In this document: piece by piece, positions 45,601 to 57,110 of the stretch
How positions within the stretch are numbered: position 1 is the first letter of the stretch
Layout of the letters: each line of letters starts with the position of its first letter
NCBI GenBank assembly: GCA_035048495.1
Contig: CM068548.1
Location: 15,675,464-15,739,463, forward strand
DNA: 64,000 bases
Direction: 5' to 3'
DNA from: Euptelea pleiosperma
Taxonomy: Eukaryota; Streptophyta; Magnoliopsida; Ranunculales; Eupteleaceae
Made by a program: the position numbers and the translations under genes
Notes under the pieces: generated by a model
Told to the model about the DNA's origin: nothing
Seen by the model: the letters and a program-made list of their open reading frames with translations, nothing else
Database searches by the model: none

Positions 45601-46072
45601 AGATTATGTTGTTTTTTAGGGCTCTAGTGGTCTACTTCTGTTGCCATCAGCTGGTCAGGGAGCTGATCTTTCAGAATCCCCAGACAACATTGCCTTTGAG
45701 CAAGAAGTGGTGAAGCTGATGGAATCCAATGTGACCACAGCCATGCAATATCTTCAGAGCAAAGGCCTCTGCCTCATGCCCATTGCCCTTGCAGCTGCCA
45801 TTTCAAACAGGAAGGCTTCATCAGACCATGTTTCTGCTGAGAGAAACAAACCTGTCTTGATCCACGGCCTTGTTCCTCACAACAACAGCTTGCCTGGCGT
45901 TGGAACCCGGCAGATATCATCTGATGGCGAGATTGTAGGAAATGATAATGTGTCTGGGTTCTGTAACAGAGAAGACATCATCACAAGCAATGGTTGCAAC
46001 GGGATCGTTATTAAACAAGAAGAGGAAAAAAATGCTTCATGCACTTCAAGAGAACTGAAACCCAAGGCATAG
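39626..46072 (+). CDS. LRL: bHLH transcription factor, LRL (ROOTHAIRLESS-like) clade
   Basis: Seven coding exons: 39626-40366, 40797-40892, 40982-41152, 41327-41392, 44727-44792, 45042-45110, 45620-46072. All joins are phase 0 and the product is 553 aa. The N-terminus ([16 protein letters not shown]) is typical of the clade. The DNA-binding region is formed across exons 3-6: [58 protein letters not shown]. His331, Glu335 and Arg339 are the E-box/G-box contacts, so CACGTG binding is expected. The exon boundaries inside the bHLH are the conserved ones of subfamily XI. A C-terminal [20 protein letters not shown] / [13 protein letters not shown] block is also family-specific. Arabidopsis LRL1-3 and Lotus RHL1 control root-hair development. 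The N-terminal region is longer than in the Arabidopsis proteins. Intron 4 is 3.3 kb and intron 6 contains a G-box MITE. The exon-1 donor (GTATAA) is weak, so that join is the least certain. Confidence 0.92.
41393..44726 (+). other. 3.3-kb intron 4 of the LRL gene
   Basis: Between the exons encoding VPNSNK and TDKASM, with donor GTACTC and acceptor TGTGCAG. 41640-42290 looks like inserted DNA (a coherent AT-rich block followed by a GC-richer transcribed-leader-like block), but no terminal repeats were identified. The rest is T-rich intronic sequence without coding potential. Confidence 0.5.
45172..45455. mobile_element. G-box foldback MITE in LRL intron 6
   Basis: The left arm ACAATATGAGCCACGTGGCA carries an intact G-box at about 45178. 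The core includes TTTCTAAGCGTTGGATTGGA, GGGTACAAAAATCCAAAGGT and GTCCACCTAGGGACTGCCCA. The right arm ends CATCCATACGGTCAGCG with the outer part lost. It is downstream of a second inverted core (GGGCAGTCCTTAGGTGGACC at about 45465-45485). Confidence 0.7.
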
Positions 46073-46282
46073 ATGAACTGATTATCTCCATCTCTCCATT
46101 TTTCAATTTTCAGATTTGAGTTTAGTTTTAGGATTAGTCAAAAAGTATTGAACTGGGTTTTTGAGTATGGGAGTTTAGGATCATATTGTATAGATGTCAA
46201 TATACATGCATACATATATACATATACTTGTGTACTTACATGTATGCATATGTATGTACGAACCGTATGTATTTGCATGAGA

Positions 46283-46288
46283 AATAAA
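46283..46288 (+). promoter_or_regulatory. candidate poly(A) signal of the LRL gene
   Basis: AATAAA repeated as GAAATAAATAAATAAT about 210 bp after the LRL stop codon, in a T/A-rich 3' region. Position and sequence fit a plant near-upstream element. Confidence 0.45.
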
Positions 46289-46379
46289 TAAATAATTTGT
46301 TCACAGCTTTTTTATGAAAACAATCTTCTTTTACAAGAGTAAAGAATATCAAGGACCTCATTCCTCGCCTAATAGATCA

Positions 46380-47090
46380 GTATGGCAGGATATGATGTGG
46401 TAGAGATTGGCATGGATGATGACATGGAGCATGATGTAGAACACGTCCTTGCATGGTACGTGGAGCCTGTCTACATGGTGAGTCCATACATAGGAAGTGT
46501 ACATGCGCTATTAGTGCCTCGTAAGGTGAGCATGGTGGGAGCAACATGGTGGCTTCGTCCCTGCATGGACATGTTGAATACAGAGCGAACCATTGCCAAC
46601 TTTGTCTTGGATAAAATGGACATTGAGCTCAATGTGCTTGGTGCAAGAATGAAAGACAAAATTGATACTCAGTTGTAGAGCAATCCAGTTACGACAATAG
46701 AGAAAAGGAGCTGAGCAAAGAAAAATGCCAATAGCGCGCGATAGGAAAGAGATCCAAGTAACCTCAACAGTTGTAGAAGCAAGGGACTAGTACTCTGCCT
46801 CTGCACTAGAGCGAGTAACACTAGAAACCAAATTTTGCCCAAGAAAAATTGAATAGCCCGACAAAAAATGACAAGTAGTCGGCATAAAAGTCCAACAAAT
46901 TGAAGGGAGCTTTGTTGGTAAAGATGGATACCAAAATAAATAGTACCCTTGACATAGCAAATGATTCGTTTGATGGCCTGAAAATTAGACTACGCGGGGC
47001 GATGCATAAATTGACAAATGCTATTCAACGAAAAAGAAAGATCCGTTCAGAGAGTAAGGTATTGAAGTACCCAACAATACTTCGATAAAA
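46380..47090 (-). mobile_element. Ty1-copia remnant (end of RT and RNase H)
   Basis: Minus-strand pieces from 47090 down: YRSIVG, then AIKRIICYVKGTIYFGIHLY, then YSIFLGQNLVS and SSAEAEY followed by a stop and SLASTTVEVTWI. The order and motifs are those of copia reverse-transcriptase end and RNase H. Frameshifts, a deletion and stops make it a relic. 46380-46680 has an open frame of unknown origin on the plus strand that may belong to the same degenerate insertion. It lies between LRL and AIP2. Confidence 0.7.
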
Positions 47091-47566
47091 AGAGATCGTC
47101 AGACAAATTTGAGAATTTATGTTTGTTATGATTGATAAAGAGTGAGATCGTCAAACAAATTTGAGAATTTACGTTTGCTATGATTGAGACTCCTCCTACG
47201 AGAGTAACTATTGGTACGAGTATTATTAACAGTGAGCAGCATCTTTTCTCTCCTCTATATCGTGCTACATGACCTTATCTACTTTCAAAGTGCCACGTAA
47301 GCAACTATGTCTCTGCCTGGCATGTCCTCAACCGCGCTTTTTGAATTTAGCAAAAGGCGCATCTATTAGGTGGGCCTTGGCGCATATAATCCACGCCCAT
47401 AGCAACCTGTGAAGGCGGTACAAAATGGGTGCGCATTACGCATCATTCTTAATCTCAACCGACACGGTCAAATGAGCAGGTTTCCCCTCACGCACGAAAG
47501 TCGATCTTGAAATACGGAAGAAGAAGAGAAACGTCTCGTTATAGGATTTCTAAGGTTCCAACGATA

Positions 47567-50500
47567 ATGGCGTCTGAGGATTCGTTGAAGAAAAGATTGC
47601 AGGATTTGCAAAAACAGCTCGGAAAGAAACACACGTTCGAAGAGGCCGTCTCCTCTATTAAATCTCTGCTCATCGAGACCTATCCCTCTGCATCCCCCTC
47701 TCTTCGGAAATCGGTTAGTCTCTCACTCTCTCTCTCTCATCTCTGCTTTCATTCTGTTTCTTCATTAGATCCCGATATCGATGAATGCTTTTGTTCAATT
47801 TCGTTTCTATAATTCTGTTTGAATTACGGATGACCTGTTGATGGGTGTTTTGTGGGCGTTCTTTAGGAATCAGAATGACCTGTTGATGAATCAGTGGTTT
47901 TCGGTTAATCCTCTAGTCTTGAATTTCTCCTTTATTCTTTTAATTCTCAATGTTAATTTCTTATCAATCCATGATTTGAGTTCTTTGTAGAGAATTTAAT
48001 CATTGGGAGCTCAAGTTTTTATTTTAATTACTCTTTAACATTTTTTTTTTAAATTCCTCACCACTGGTTCGCTAAGGGCCCTTTTGGACGTCCACAAAAT
48101 CAGATAATATAAAAATGAGAGAGGACTGAATGAGGGTTGATGAAAAGAAAATCACTCTGAGCCGGCGTTAATTCTGATTTGAGGTTGTTGTTTGTGGTGG
48201 CGGCGGAATATTTTGTAGCACTAACTAGCGCTCATCCAATCATAGGGGAATCCGAATATCTACATTTGTTTCAGTTGTAGTTTGTTTTAATTATTATTAT
48301 TATTATTATTATTATTATGTCGTGTTTGTGATGGTTGGGGGGTGGGTTTCAGTGACCCCACATTTCGATCAGAGAAAGGCTCCCTCTCCTGCAAAGACAC
48401 TTCGACACTCAAGTAAGAAGAAGAAGATGGAGTTGCAAGTGAATGGATTGGAAATTAGATGATCATACCTTTTCTTATGACCTTAATTTATACATTCATA
48501 TGGAAGTCTGATTCATGGAAGGACTGGGACTGGGTTGGAGATTTTCTATTCCTTTGATGAGTCGGGTGAGGGAAAGTTTCTAATCATTGCATGCCACATT
48601 GGGGGGGTGTCCAATTCTGAAAAGGATTAGACTCTCTTTCTGTAATTGATATTGGATTACTGTTTAGTAAGTCTTTCATTTTGTGTTGGGAATCTGTTCT
48701 CCCAACGTAAGTGGTTTCCCTTTTGTGGGCTTCAGCGAGATTCTTGCCAATTTAATAAGATAACTGCAGTTGTCATGGAGTCTTATCAAATTATTAGTAA
48801 AAAAAAGAATTAACTTCTATGTTGATTGGGCCTCATGGGGTTGGTTTGAGGATAGGTCAATGGCACATATATCACGTGTTTGGTAGTAAATACGCGTTAG
48901 GCGTGGTGACACGTGTACGGCTCGGATTAGCCTGATAATATATGGTATATCCACATCGTAGGAGTTACGAATTAAACAACTATTTATTACGTGCATTTGC
49001 AGATCTATTCTGTTGTTTGTCGGGTTGCAACTATTTTACAAACGAGATATACAGCACCCGGATTCTGGCTTGCTGGTAAAGGGCTTTTTGTGGAGGCTGA
49101 GCACCTGGTGACCGATTCTTCCGAAAGGGAACATTTGAAGACTTGCATTGCTAGAGCTCGTGAGCATTTGAATGAAACAGAGAATCAGCCGGAGGTTTCA
49201 GAAACTGCACAAGTTAGGACAGATACAGGTATTCCATTATCTGAGAGCATCAATTTCACCTACTGTCTTATTTAAAATTTAAATGCTTTGTTTTATGTTC
49301 TTAAAGTTTATCGCTATGCAAATTTTCAATTTTTTTGTTTTTTTTTGAGTTATCAACAGGTTCAAGATATCTTTTTGAAGGGCATCTGACTGTGGATCCC
49401 GAGCCCGCACGGCCCACATGGCTAGTTGCACAGGAGGTTCTGGATAGTATTGCTGCAGCATCCGAATCTTCTCAAGGCCAGAGGGAGAACGGTATCACAT
49501 CTGAAAGAGCTTCTGAATTAATGCAAGGGTTCATGAATAGCTTGAACCATACCTTTCACGACCTTGATGATGTCATCGAAGCTTCATTGCAGGTATATCA
49601 TACCTTTTTACTCTTTTCCTCACATGCATTTACATTAAAGTTGTTTTTATTTTATTTTTTTCCTTTATAGATTTTACTTAAAAAAATAGAAAACACAAAA
49701 AATCATATCAATCTTTTCTTCTTGGATATGAAGGTTTAATATAGTGTCTAAATCCGTAGACACTAATTTCCTTCATTTTGGTCTTGCAAACTGCTTCATA
49801 TAGAACAGTATGTTTCTAAGTGCTCAGTTTCCTGAAATTTTTATATTATTACTATACAATAATATATGGCTAGAGAATTATTATTTCTTCTCTTTAATGG
49901 ACGCTTGCAGGTTGTTCCATTCAAATTGGTGCTATTAAGTTCCACTTCAGAATCAGGGAGGTTCTCATATCAATTTTCTGTCTTTAATATACAGGAGATT
50001 GGTGCTGGACCCCAGCGACCACCACCGGCCAGTAAAGAAGTGGTCCAGAGGCTTCCAATTATCACTGTTACGGAGGAAATCCTGTCAAGGCTGGGGAGTG
50101 AGACAGAGTGTGCTGTTTGCCAGGAGGACTTGGTCATAAATGACAAGATGCAGGAGTTGCCTTGCAAGCACTTGTTTCACCCCCCTTGTCTAAAGCCATG
50201 GCTGGTAATCTACTTTAACTTCACTTTAAAAGTATGGAAGAGACAAAAGAAGGCTTCATCCTCTTTTTCTTCTTTCAATCGATTGGAATGCTTCTACATT
50301 AAATCAGCAATTATTTGTAACAAAATTGCATATTAATTGATTGATAAATAGGCAGGTCTTTATCGTGTAGCCGACCCCATGCCATTGGGAAAAGTCTTAG
50401 GATGATGATGAAGGTTGGGCAAGGGAAGGTTGATGTATTCCTCTGCTTTTTTTTTCCTACATCAATGATGATGATCATCAGAAACCTTAACTATATGGGG

Positions 50501-53002
50501 TCCGCTACACGAATCTTGTTTCTCCATTCAATTTTGTCTACATCTATGTCTTCCATTAAGGCACGTTTCTTAAAATCTCCTCTCAAAAACTGAATCCTTG
50601 TCCTTTTTGGCCTTTCCCTCGCCCTTGTATACTTACATTGATGATATGAGAAGAATATGAATCTAGTTTGTGACACTAGACTCTTGGCTTGGTAAGGTTG
50701 AACCAATGGTCAAAAGGTCACACTCAGCTCATAAATTGTTCTAATCTTGGAGTTTGCTAATGAATTTAAGGCCTTGCTAATGAATACAAATTGATCAACT
50801 TGATCATTGATTGGTCAAAATCGTAGTAAAACTGAAGTTTGGACTCAGTAATACTTGGAGCCTACGTTTGGACATGACACTTCTAGGGTTTTTTGCTGTG
50901 TCGAACACGTGTCGGCACGAATACACATGCTAACACGATGGTAGTGTCACTCATTATTTAATTGAAAAATTATTTCTAAAAGAGGATCGGAGTGTCCCAT
51001 CCTCCATACAATACTTTGTTAAGTTGTTAAACATAGCTATAGTTATTTGATAGGCTTCCCTCTTATGAATCTATTTATATCTATTATGTTATTGGATAAA
51101 TTTTTTTTTTTGGATGAGTTATTGGATGGTTCGATGGCGTATGAAAATGTTTTCTTTTACTTTCTTATATTTCTCTTTTATTTTTATCTAAAAAAGAAAC
51201 TTTTGGTTTAGATATCTCATCATCATCATCATAAGCAAGCTTTATCCCTGTGATATGGGGTCGGCTGCTCCATTCAATATTGATTAAAGCCATCTTCTCT
51301 GCAAGGTAAGTTTTTTAAAATCTCATCTCAAAGCCTCACTCCACATCCATTTTGGCCTTCCCCTCACCCTTTTAGACCCTTCAACTTGCACATTCCTCCT
51401 CACTGGTGTTGTTCTTGGTCTTTGTTGTATTTGACCAAACCATCTCAATTGACTTTCCCTCATTTTGTCACTTATTGGGGCTACTCTATATTTTCACCAA
51501 TATGTTCATTTCAATTTTTTCTTTTCTTGTCTTGCCACACATCCATCTCAACATCTTCATCTCAGCTACACTCATTTTATGAATATGTTTCTTGATTGCC
51601 CAACATTTTGCTCCATAAAGCATCACTGGTCTTATTCCCATATTATAAAATTTTCCTTATGAATATAGTCTAATTGGAATACGTTAATTACATAGCACTC
51701 CGAAAGCACATCTCCACTTTAGCCACTCTGCTCTAATTCTATGGATAACATCCTCCTCAATCTCTCATTCCTTATATTAATAGAACCAAGGTAATGAAAT
51801 TGATCACTTACTGGTATCTTCTGGTTTTCAATTTTAATTGGCGAATTATCTCTCTGTCATCACTCTTTCCCGTAATTCATAGTGTAGCTCATAAGTTTGA
51901 TGCTACGGTAGTACGTCTCATTTGTTCTTGTATATAAGCACTACAATCCTTATCCATTCATCTGACATTTTTCTTGCTTGCAAGATATTATTAAATAACT
52001 TATTAAGTCGGGAATCCAGTTTCTTCCATGCATTTCCACACCTCTATTGGGACACCATCTGGTCCTAAGGCCTTACTTGTCTTCATATTCGCTAAAGTTG
52101 CTTTCACTACTAATACCCTAATTCTTCGAAAGTATGTGTGTTCTTTATTTTCCCTAGTATTTCCTTCTAGTCCTATGTTTGAACATAGACGTGTCTACGT
52201 TGTGGGCTTCTTAAAGGCACCATGTTAGACAGCTCGTATCTGTGTTGAACACTGACACGTTTCTGATGTCATTGTTACTTAGCTCGGAGCTGAGTAGAAT
52301 TAAGTCTATTCAACCATTTTAAATGGTTCAGCGGGTGTATAATAATTGTTCAACGCAAAGTACTTGAAACTATATTGATGGATGTAAGCATTGGCAGTAG
52401 TTTTTTAAATAAAAAAGAACAAATAGGTTCATTTTTTAAATGGGTAACTTAAAACCCCTGAAATATTTCAGGTATAATAGATGTCTCTCTTAACATGGAA
52501 AACTTCCCCGGGTTTATATCATCTGATTTAAATGACGTGCTTGCCATATTATTTTCATGAAAGATGTAGGAGTTTTTCTATTGTCAGGAAGGCAAGAAAA
52601 TATTTTGATATCTATTATTTGCCTTCAGTACATGGCTTCTACTATCCTTTTCTTTGAAATATATGCGAATAGATCCTTATGCTCAGCATTTAAGTGGTAA
52701 GAGCATTTATGTATGCCTTTTCTTTTCCTTCTATTTCATATCTTACTCCTGATTGCTTGAACCATTTCCCTATCCGGCTTTGCTTTCACTTAATTTTTGA
52801 GTGAAGTATTCGGAAGGTTTATCAGAATCTGATATTGTCCAATATATGACAGGACAAGCACAACTCTTGTCCAATTTGCAGATACGAGCTGCCAACAGAT
52901 GACCATGCCTATGAGAGCCGGAAAGAGAGGGAGAAGGAAGCTGAAGAAGAACGAAAGGGTGCTGCGAATGCTCTACGTGGTGGTGAATACATGTATGTTT
53001 AG
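47567..53002 (+). CDS. AIP2: RING-H2 E3 ubiquitin ligase AIP2 (ABI3-interacting protein 2)
   Basis: Five exons: 47567-47713, 49003-49228, 49360-49592, 49995-50204, 52853-53002. Phases agree (exon 2/3 join is phase 1) and the product is 321 aa, against about 310 in Arabidopsis. The N-terminal region (KKRLQDLQKQLGKKHTFEEA, VVCRVATILQTRYTAPGFW) and the central YLFEGHLTVDPEP block are hallmarks of AIP2. The RING-H2 finger has all eight ligands: Cys241, Cys244, Cys259, His261, His264, Cys267, Cys278, Cys281 (C3H2C3), with the E2-contact Trp in KPWL. The tail YESRKEREKEAEEERKG...RGGEYMYV is conserved. The family member ubiquitinates the B3 factor ABI3 and marks it for the proteasome, damping ABA signalling. 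Exon 4 has an in-frame upstream acceptor that could add 28 codons. Intron 4 (2.6 kb) holds LINE fragments. Confidence 0.96.
48288..48319. repeat. (ATT)n microsatellite in AIP2 intron 1
   Basis: About ten uninterrupted ATT units ending at TTATTATGTCG. Likely length-polymorphic. Confidence 0.85.
50340..50640. mobile_element. two facing LINE 3' ends in AIP2 intron 4
   Basis: A plus-oriented end (GTAGCCGACCCCATGCCATT ... GATGATGATGAAGG, to about 50415) faces a minus-oriented end (CATCAATGATGATGATCATC, then ATATGGGGTCCGCTACACGA, to about 50640). Both are the conserved 3' terminus and trinucleotide tail of the RTE-type LINE family. Confidence 0.6.
51218..52125 (-). mobile_element. RTE-type LINE remnant in AIP2 intron 4
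   Basis: Minus strand: VKATLANMKTSKALGPDGVP and IEVWKCMEETG near 52020-52120 is the GPDGxP...EVWK reverse-transcriptase motif of plant RTE elements. Further degenerate RT sequence follows, ending at the ATATGGGGTCGGCTGCTCCA terminus and a (CAT)n tail at about 51219-51232. 5' truncated and disrupted. Same family as 27130-28175. Confidence 0.75.
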
Positions 53003-54036
53003 ACGTTAATGCTTAATTTATTGGATAAATTTTTTTGTTGTTACAATACTGGTGTATATGTATTTGTTAAGTTCTTTAAGTCAGATTTTATTATTTTCAC
53101 ACATTACTATCTTCAACTTAGTTACCTCATAGCAGGACAACTTTTAGCCATATCTATGGTGCCTGACATGTGTTGATCTTGCAAAACTGAAGTTGTCGTG
53201 GAATGGCTAAGGCCATGGTAGGCCGATTCTGGTACCAAGGAGATCGGTAAATCTAGTTTTAACTTGTTTTAAAGAAACAGGACACCACCATCTGCAGGAT
53301 TTTGCTTGTTTTCTTTGAATTGCCTTGTTACTATAATCGACTAAGGGATGGAGTCCCGAGTCAGTCAGGTACTCAATTCGACTTATCTTGAGTTGTATGA
53401 TTCTGTCCATTCTGCCGAGTACACTTTGAGTTCACGATCTTAGATTTTTCGTGAAAAGAGTTGAATCTATTTGTTTGTCTTTCCTTCTATTCACATGAGT
53501 TGATTCAGCAAGTTCTTTAGCTTGAGTTTGATGATAGTTAGGCTGGCAGGTCGATCAGAAATCTAGAAGCTTCCTTAATTGGTGCGATTACTCGGGACCT
53601 TGGTCTCATCCTTTATTTTGCTGCTGTGTGTTTGGTTGGCCATTTCTAATGAGCTGTTATGGAGCCCTTTATCTATCCTAGAAATGTCGGGACGAGATCC
53701 TCATCACCCCCTTTGCTTGCAAAAATTTGCGGCATTTGCATGTGCTTGGTGATGCAACATTTAACAAATATTTGCATTAGACCCGATCATTTTTTGCTAA
53801 AATGTGGTCTAATGTTAGCAGCCAAAAAGTGGCTGCAAACAGCTACAAACAATAGGCAAATGGTTCTCCCATCCCCCTCGGTCTCCTCCAACAGCTCTCC
53901 CCTCCCCAACCATACTAATATTTTCAGGAGTGTGTTATTGCAAACATTTTCCTGCAAACTACAGGGCCATAGTTTCTATCATTCATTTTGCCCGATTCGT
54001 AAGTGTAAATACGTGTGTTAGTGTAAGATTGGTGTG
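53003..54036. other. AIP2 3' region and intergenic DNA
   Basis: Begins with the AIP2 3'UTR. No further gene was recognised; the open frames at 53659-54021 have no domain. Confidence 0.4.
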
Positions 54037-54205
54037 GGCTTTTGTCCACTCCGAGGATCCCTCTCTTTTTTCGCGTGCTTGGCCGTGGATTTCACGAATC
54101 CAACGGTGGTTGTCAGTGCTCCCAAAAAATGAAAAAGTGATGCCAGCACGGTGCAGACAACTTGGATTCTTGAAATCCACGGCCAAGCACCGAGCCCGAC
54201 CGTTT
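54037..54205. mobile_element. foldback element with AACGGTGGTTG arms
   Basis: GTGCTTGGCCGTGGATTTCA at the left pairs with TGAAATCCACGGCCAAGCAC at the right (20 of 20). The CGAATCCAACGGTGGTTGTC and GACAACTTGGATTC segments lie inside. Same family as 31760-31950. Confidence 0.7.
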
Positions 54206-54664
54206 TTTGGAAATACATTTATAACAACGTCGAAATATCCATTCATCTGAAATAACCACGTAATTTAGATCGTTCATGAATGAAGCTCACATAATTAAGA
54301 TATTACCTTTTTCAAAAGAAAAAAGGAAAAAGTAAGAGATGGCAAAATGAAAGAAGAGCTTTGTGAGATTCGCGTGGAAAGAAAATCACAGAGATATGTT
54401 CAGGCACAACAACCGTTCTCATGTCTTTTGGTCGGACTGCAAATCACACGAAAATCCTAACAGTGGAATTAAAGGAATCAGGTCTCTCGATGGTGATTCT
54501 AGGTTTACACATTTTTACTCTTTGGCTTGGGTTTCCAATTCCTTAGTTTGCAAGTATTCTACTTTGTTTAGGATTCTTTCTTTTTGGGGGTTAGGTTAGG
54601 TGCACTTACATAAAAATAAGTGATAACCTTAAAAAGAGCAGTTGAAAAAATACTAATTGGAAGA

Positions 54665-54790
54665 TCTTTAGAAAAGTTGGATTTCTTGTATTCTAAGAAT
54701 TCTACGGTGGTTTTGCTTTTACAAAGTGAATACCAGCTCAGCACTTTCAACCACCGTTGGACTCTTGGGATCCACGGACGAGATTATCAG
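54665..54790. mobile_element. foldback element with AACCACCGTTGG arms, short copy
   Basis: TCTAAGAATTCTACGGTGGT at the left and CAACCACCGTTGGACTCTTG at the right, with the family loop words (AAAGTGAATACCAGCTCAGC). Third copy of the family at 31760 and 54037. Confidence 0.6.
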
Positions 54791-54906
54791 TGAATTTATG
54801 TCCAAAAATTTAGGTCTATCAATCCCGACCTCCTATATATAGATGACACCTTATCTTATGTGGGTTTGGAGGTTTATTAGCACACCAATGGGCTATAAGA
54901 AAAAAA

Positions 54907-55702
54907 GGGAATTTTTGACATACCCCCCCATGTTATCTTTAAAATTTGACACCCCCCCACAATTTGAAAAAGCTGACATAGCCCCCTATGACTCGGTCCA
55001 CTGTCATTTGACCAGTGTTGGCCCGAGTTGACTACCTAATTTTGTATTAAATGACAAAAAAGCCCTTGTCTTCAACCTTAGAACAGGGGTTTGGGCCAAA
55101 CGGCTATGGTGGACAGGCGGCCAAGAGATTCCAAGCGGTTGGCCGCCCATCACTTGTGACCAAGCCACCGTAGTCTCATGGCTGGCTGGCCACCACTTCG
55201 GCAATAATTTAAAACCCAAGGTTAAAAAAAAAAAACAGAGCATACAATTTTAGTTTTAAATTTTTCATTAACAAAATTGAAAAATAAGACAAAGCAAATT
55301 ATATTTTAAGCTTTTGAGATGTGGATTTTGGAAAGATGGGTTCTCCCAATTTTAAAATTTTATTCTACAATAAAATCCGTTAAAAAAAATCACATTCTTC
55401 TCAATATTTGTTTAATTCATCAAGAAACCAAAAAAATCTCTCATTTTTACTAACATGGATTTTTATTTTTATTTTTAATCTCCTCTTTTCATGCTTGATT
55501 TGGGGTATGGGTTTTGGCCTAAACCCAAATCCTTGATCTACTGTTGAAGACAAGGGCACTTCCATCCTTTAATACAAAATTAGGTAGTCAACACTGGTCA
55601 AATGACAGTGGACCGAGTCATAAAGGGCATGTCAGCTTTTTCAAATTGTGGGGGTTATGTCAAATTTTAAAGATAACATGGGGGGGTATGTCAAAAATTC
55701 CC
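54907..55702. mobile_element. 796-bp element with about 170-bp terminal inverted repeats
   Basis: GGGAATTTTTGACATACCCC at the left pairs with GGGGTATGTCAAAAATTCCC at the right. Arms continue through AAAATTTGACA, GACTCGGTCCACTGTCATTT (paired with AAATGACAGTGGACCGAGTC), and TACCTAATTTTGTATTAAAT (paired with TAATACAAAATTAGGTAGTC). GAAAAAAA flanks both ends and could be an 8-bp duplication, but it is low complexity. The centre has no coding sequence. Confidence 0.8.
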
Positions 55703-56293
55703 GAAAAAAAAAAAGTTCTCTCAAGACTTGAGGGATTTCCAATGCAGGATCCTTTAGGGCATGCCATAAGCTGGTCAAATATGAGTTCCGAACCAATCTG
55801 AACCTGCATTTCCTAAGTTCAGATCCTTAAGTTAGGACTTGGACCAGAGTGCAGTACGGGTCAGAACCAGTTTAGGGACTTGAATCCTCATCAAAAGTAG
55901 CTACTTTATAGCAAATCCAACCAGATCAGCCAAATGGATCATGGTTTGGACCTGAATAACATGTCACATTAAAATCTGAATCTGGATCCGCATTACTCGC
56001 CATAGTCACTCACAATGAGCTCTTACAGGAAAAAGAAGAAAAATTCCTAAATTGATTCACTTTTGTGAAAATGAGTGTTTCTCCCTTCACTTCTGAGGGA
56101 GCGTAAATATGCCTAAAAATTGAGGGCTTCATTTTGGCTTTAAACCACCTCCAAAGGTAACAACGATGGGGTAAATAATAATAATACAACCCAATCTCCA
56201 TGAGAATTGGGGCCTCTTGAAAAAAAAAAAAATCAACCAAAAAACAAAAGAGAAATGAAAATATTATACAGGACGTAAAACCATTGGCCCCTG

Positions 56294-57076
56294 CTAATAC
56301 CCATTTGCACTTTTCTGCGGTTTCCTCCTGAAATTGGTTATGCTGCAGTGGGGGCAAATGTACTCCAGCCCATCCGTTTTGGCATAGTCCTGTCGTCACC
56401 AAATTATTTATAAGATAATAGATTAACAAGTTACTAGGTTGTGATGATTGTTCCTTTTTTTTTTTGTAGGTAAGTCAGAAACTGAAGATATGATTACATC
56501 ACCATCGGATCAAAACTATAGGCGCAAACCCAATTTCATGTATTTTCATTCTGTCATAGGCTCACACTAAATAGAAGATGCAGTTTAAGTTAGGGATGAC
56601 GAAATGTCCCATGTTGAGAGTCAAAACACACCATTCCGTCGGTCCTATTCAGGAGATCATCTAATAATGACCCGGCCATGTGATCATAACTATATGAACA
56701 CAGATCCTTTTTCGGATTTTTTGATCATCCAAAAGAGTAATTGCAGGGTAATGTTGATCGTTCAATCAAGGTTGATTTTTGGCATAAATGATCAGCTAGG
56801 AGGGAACCATTTTAACTGATAGATCCCCACATGCCATGTACAGTTAACACTCATGGACTATCATATCATGATTTTAACCACCATGTTAGTTTAGCTCGTT
56901 TATATATAAGCTCATATGAAATTGTGTTCCAGTGGTGTACCTTGAAAGCACCAAGTCCCTGCCGTCTGTCGCAGCCAAAATGCGCCCACTCACCACATAT
57001 GCCACAGTTCACCCAATCACCAGCTGCGCTACTGTAAAAAGTCACACCCTCCCATTGTCAGTAAAGATGTGTGTGC

Positions 57077-57110
<34 letters not shown>

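Noticed and set aside
46382..46678. 98-codon open frame between LRL and AIP2
   Set aside because: No recognisable domain, borders a Ty1-copia relic, and no splice continuation was found; not supported as a gene.
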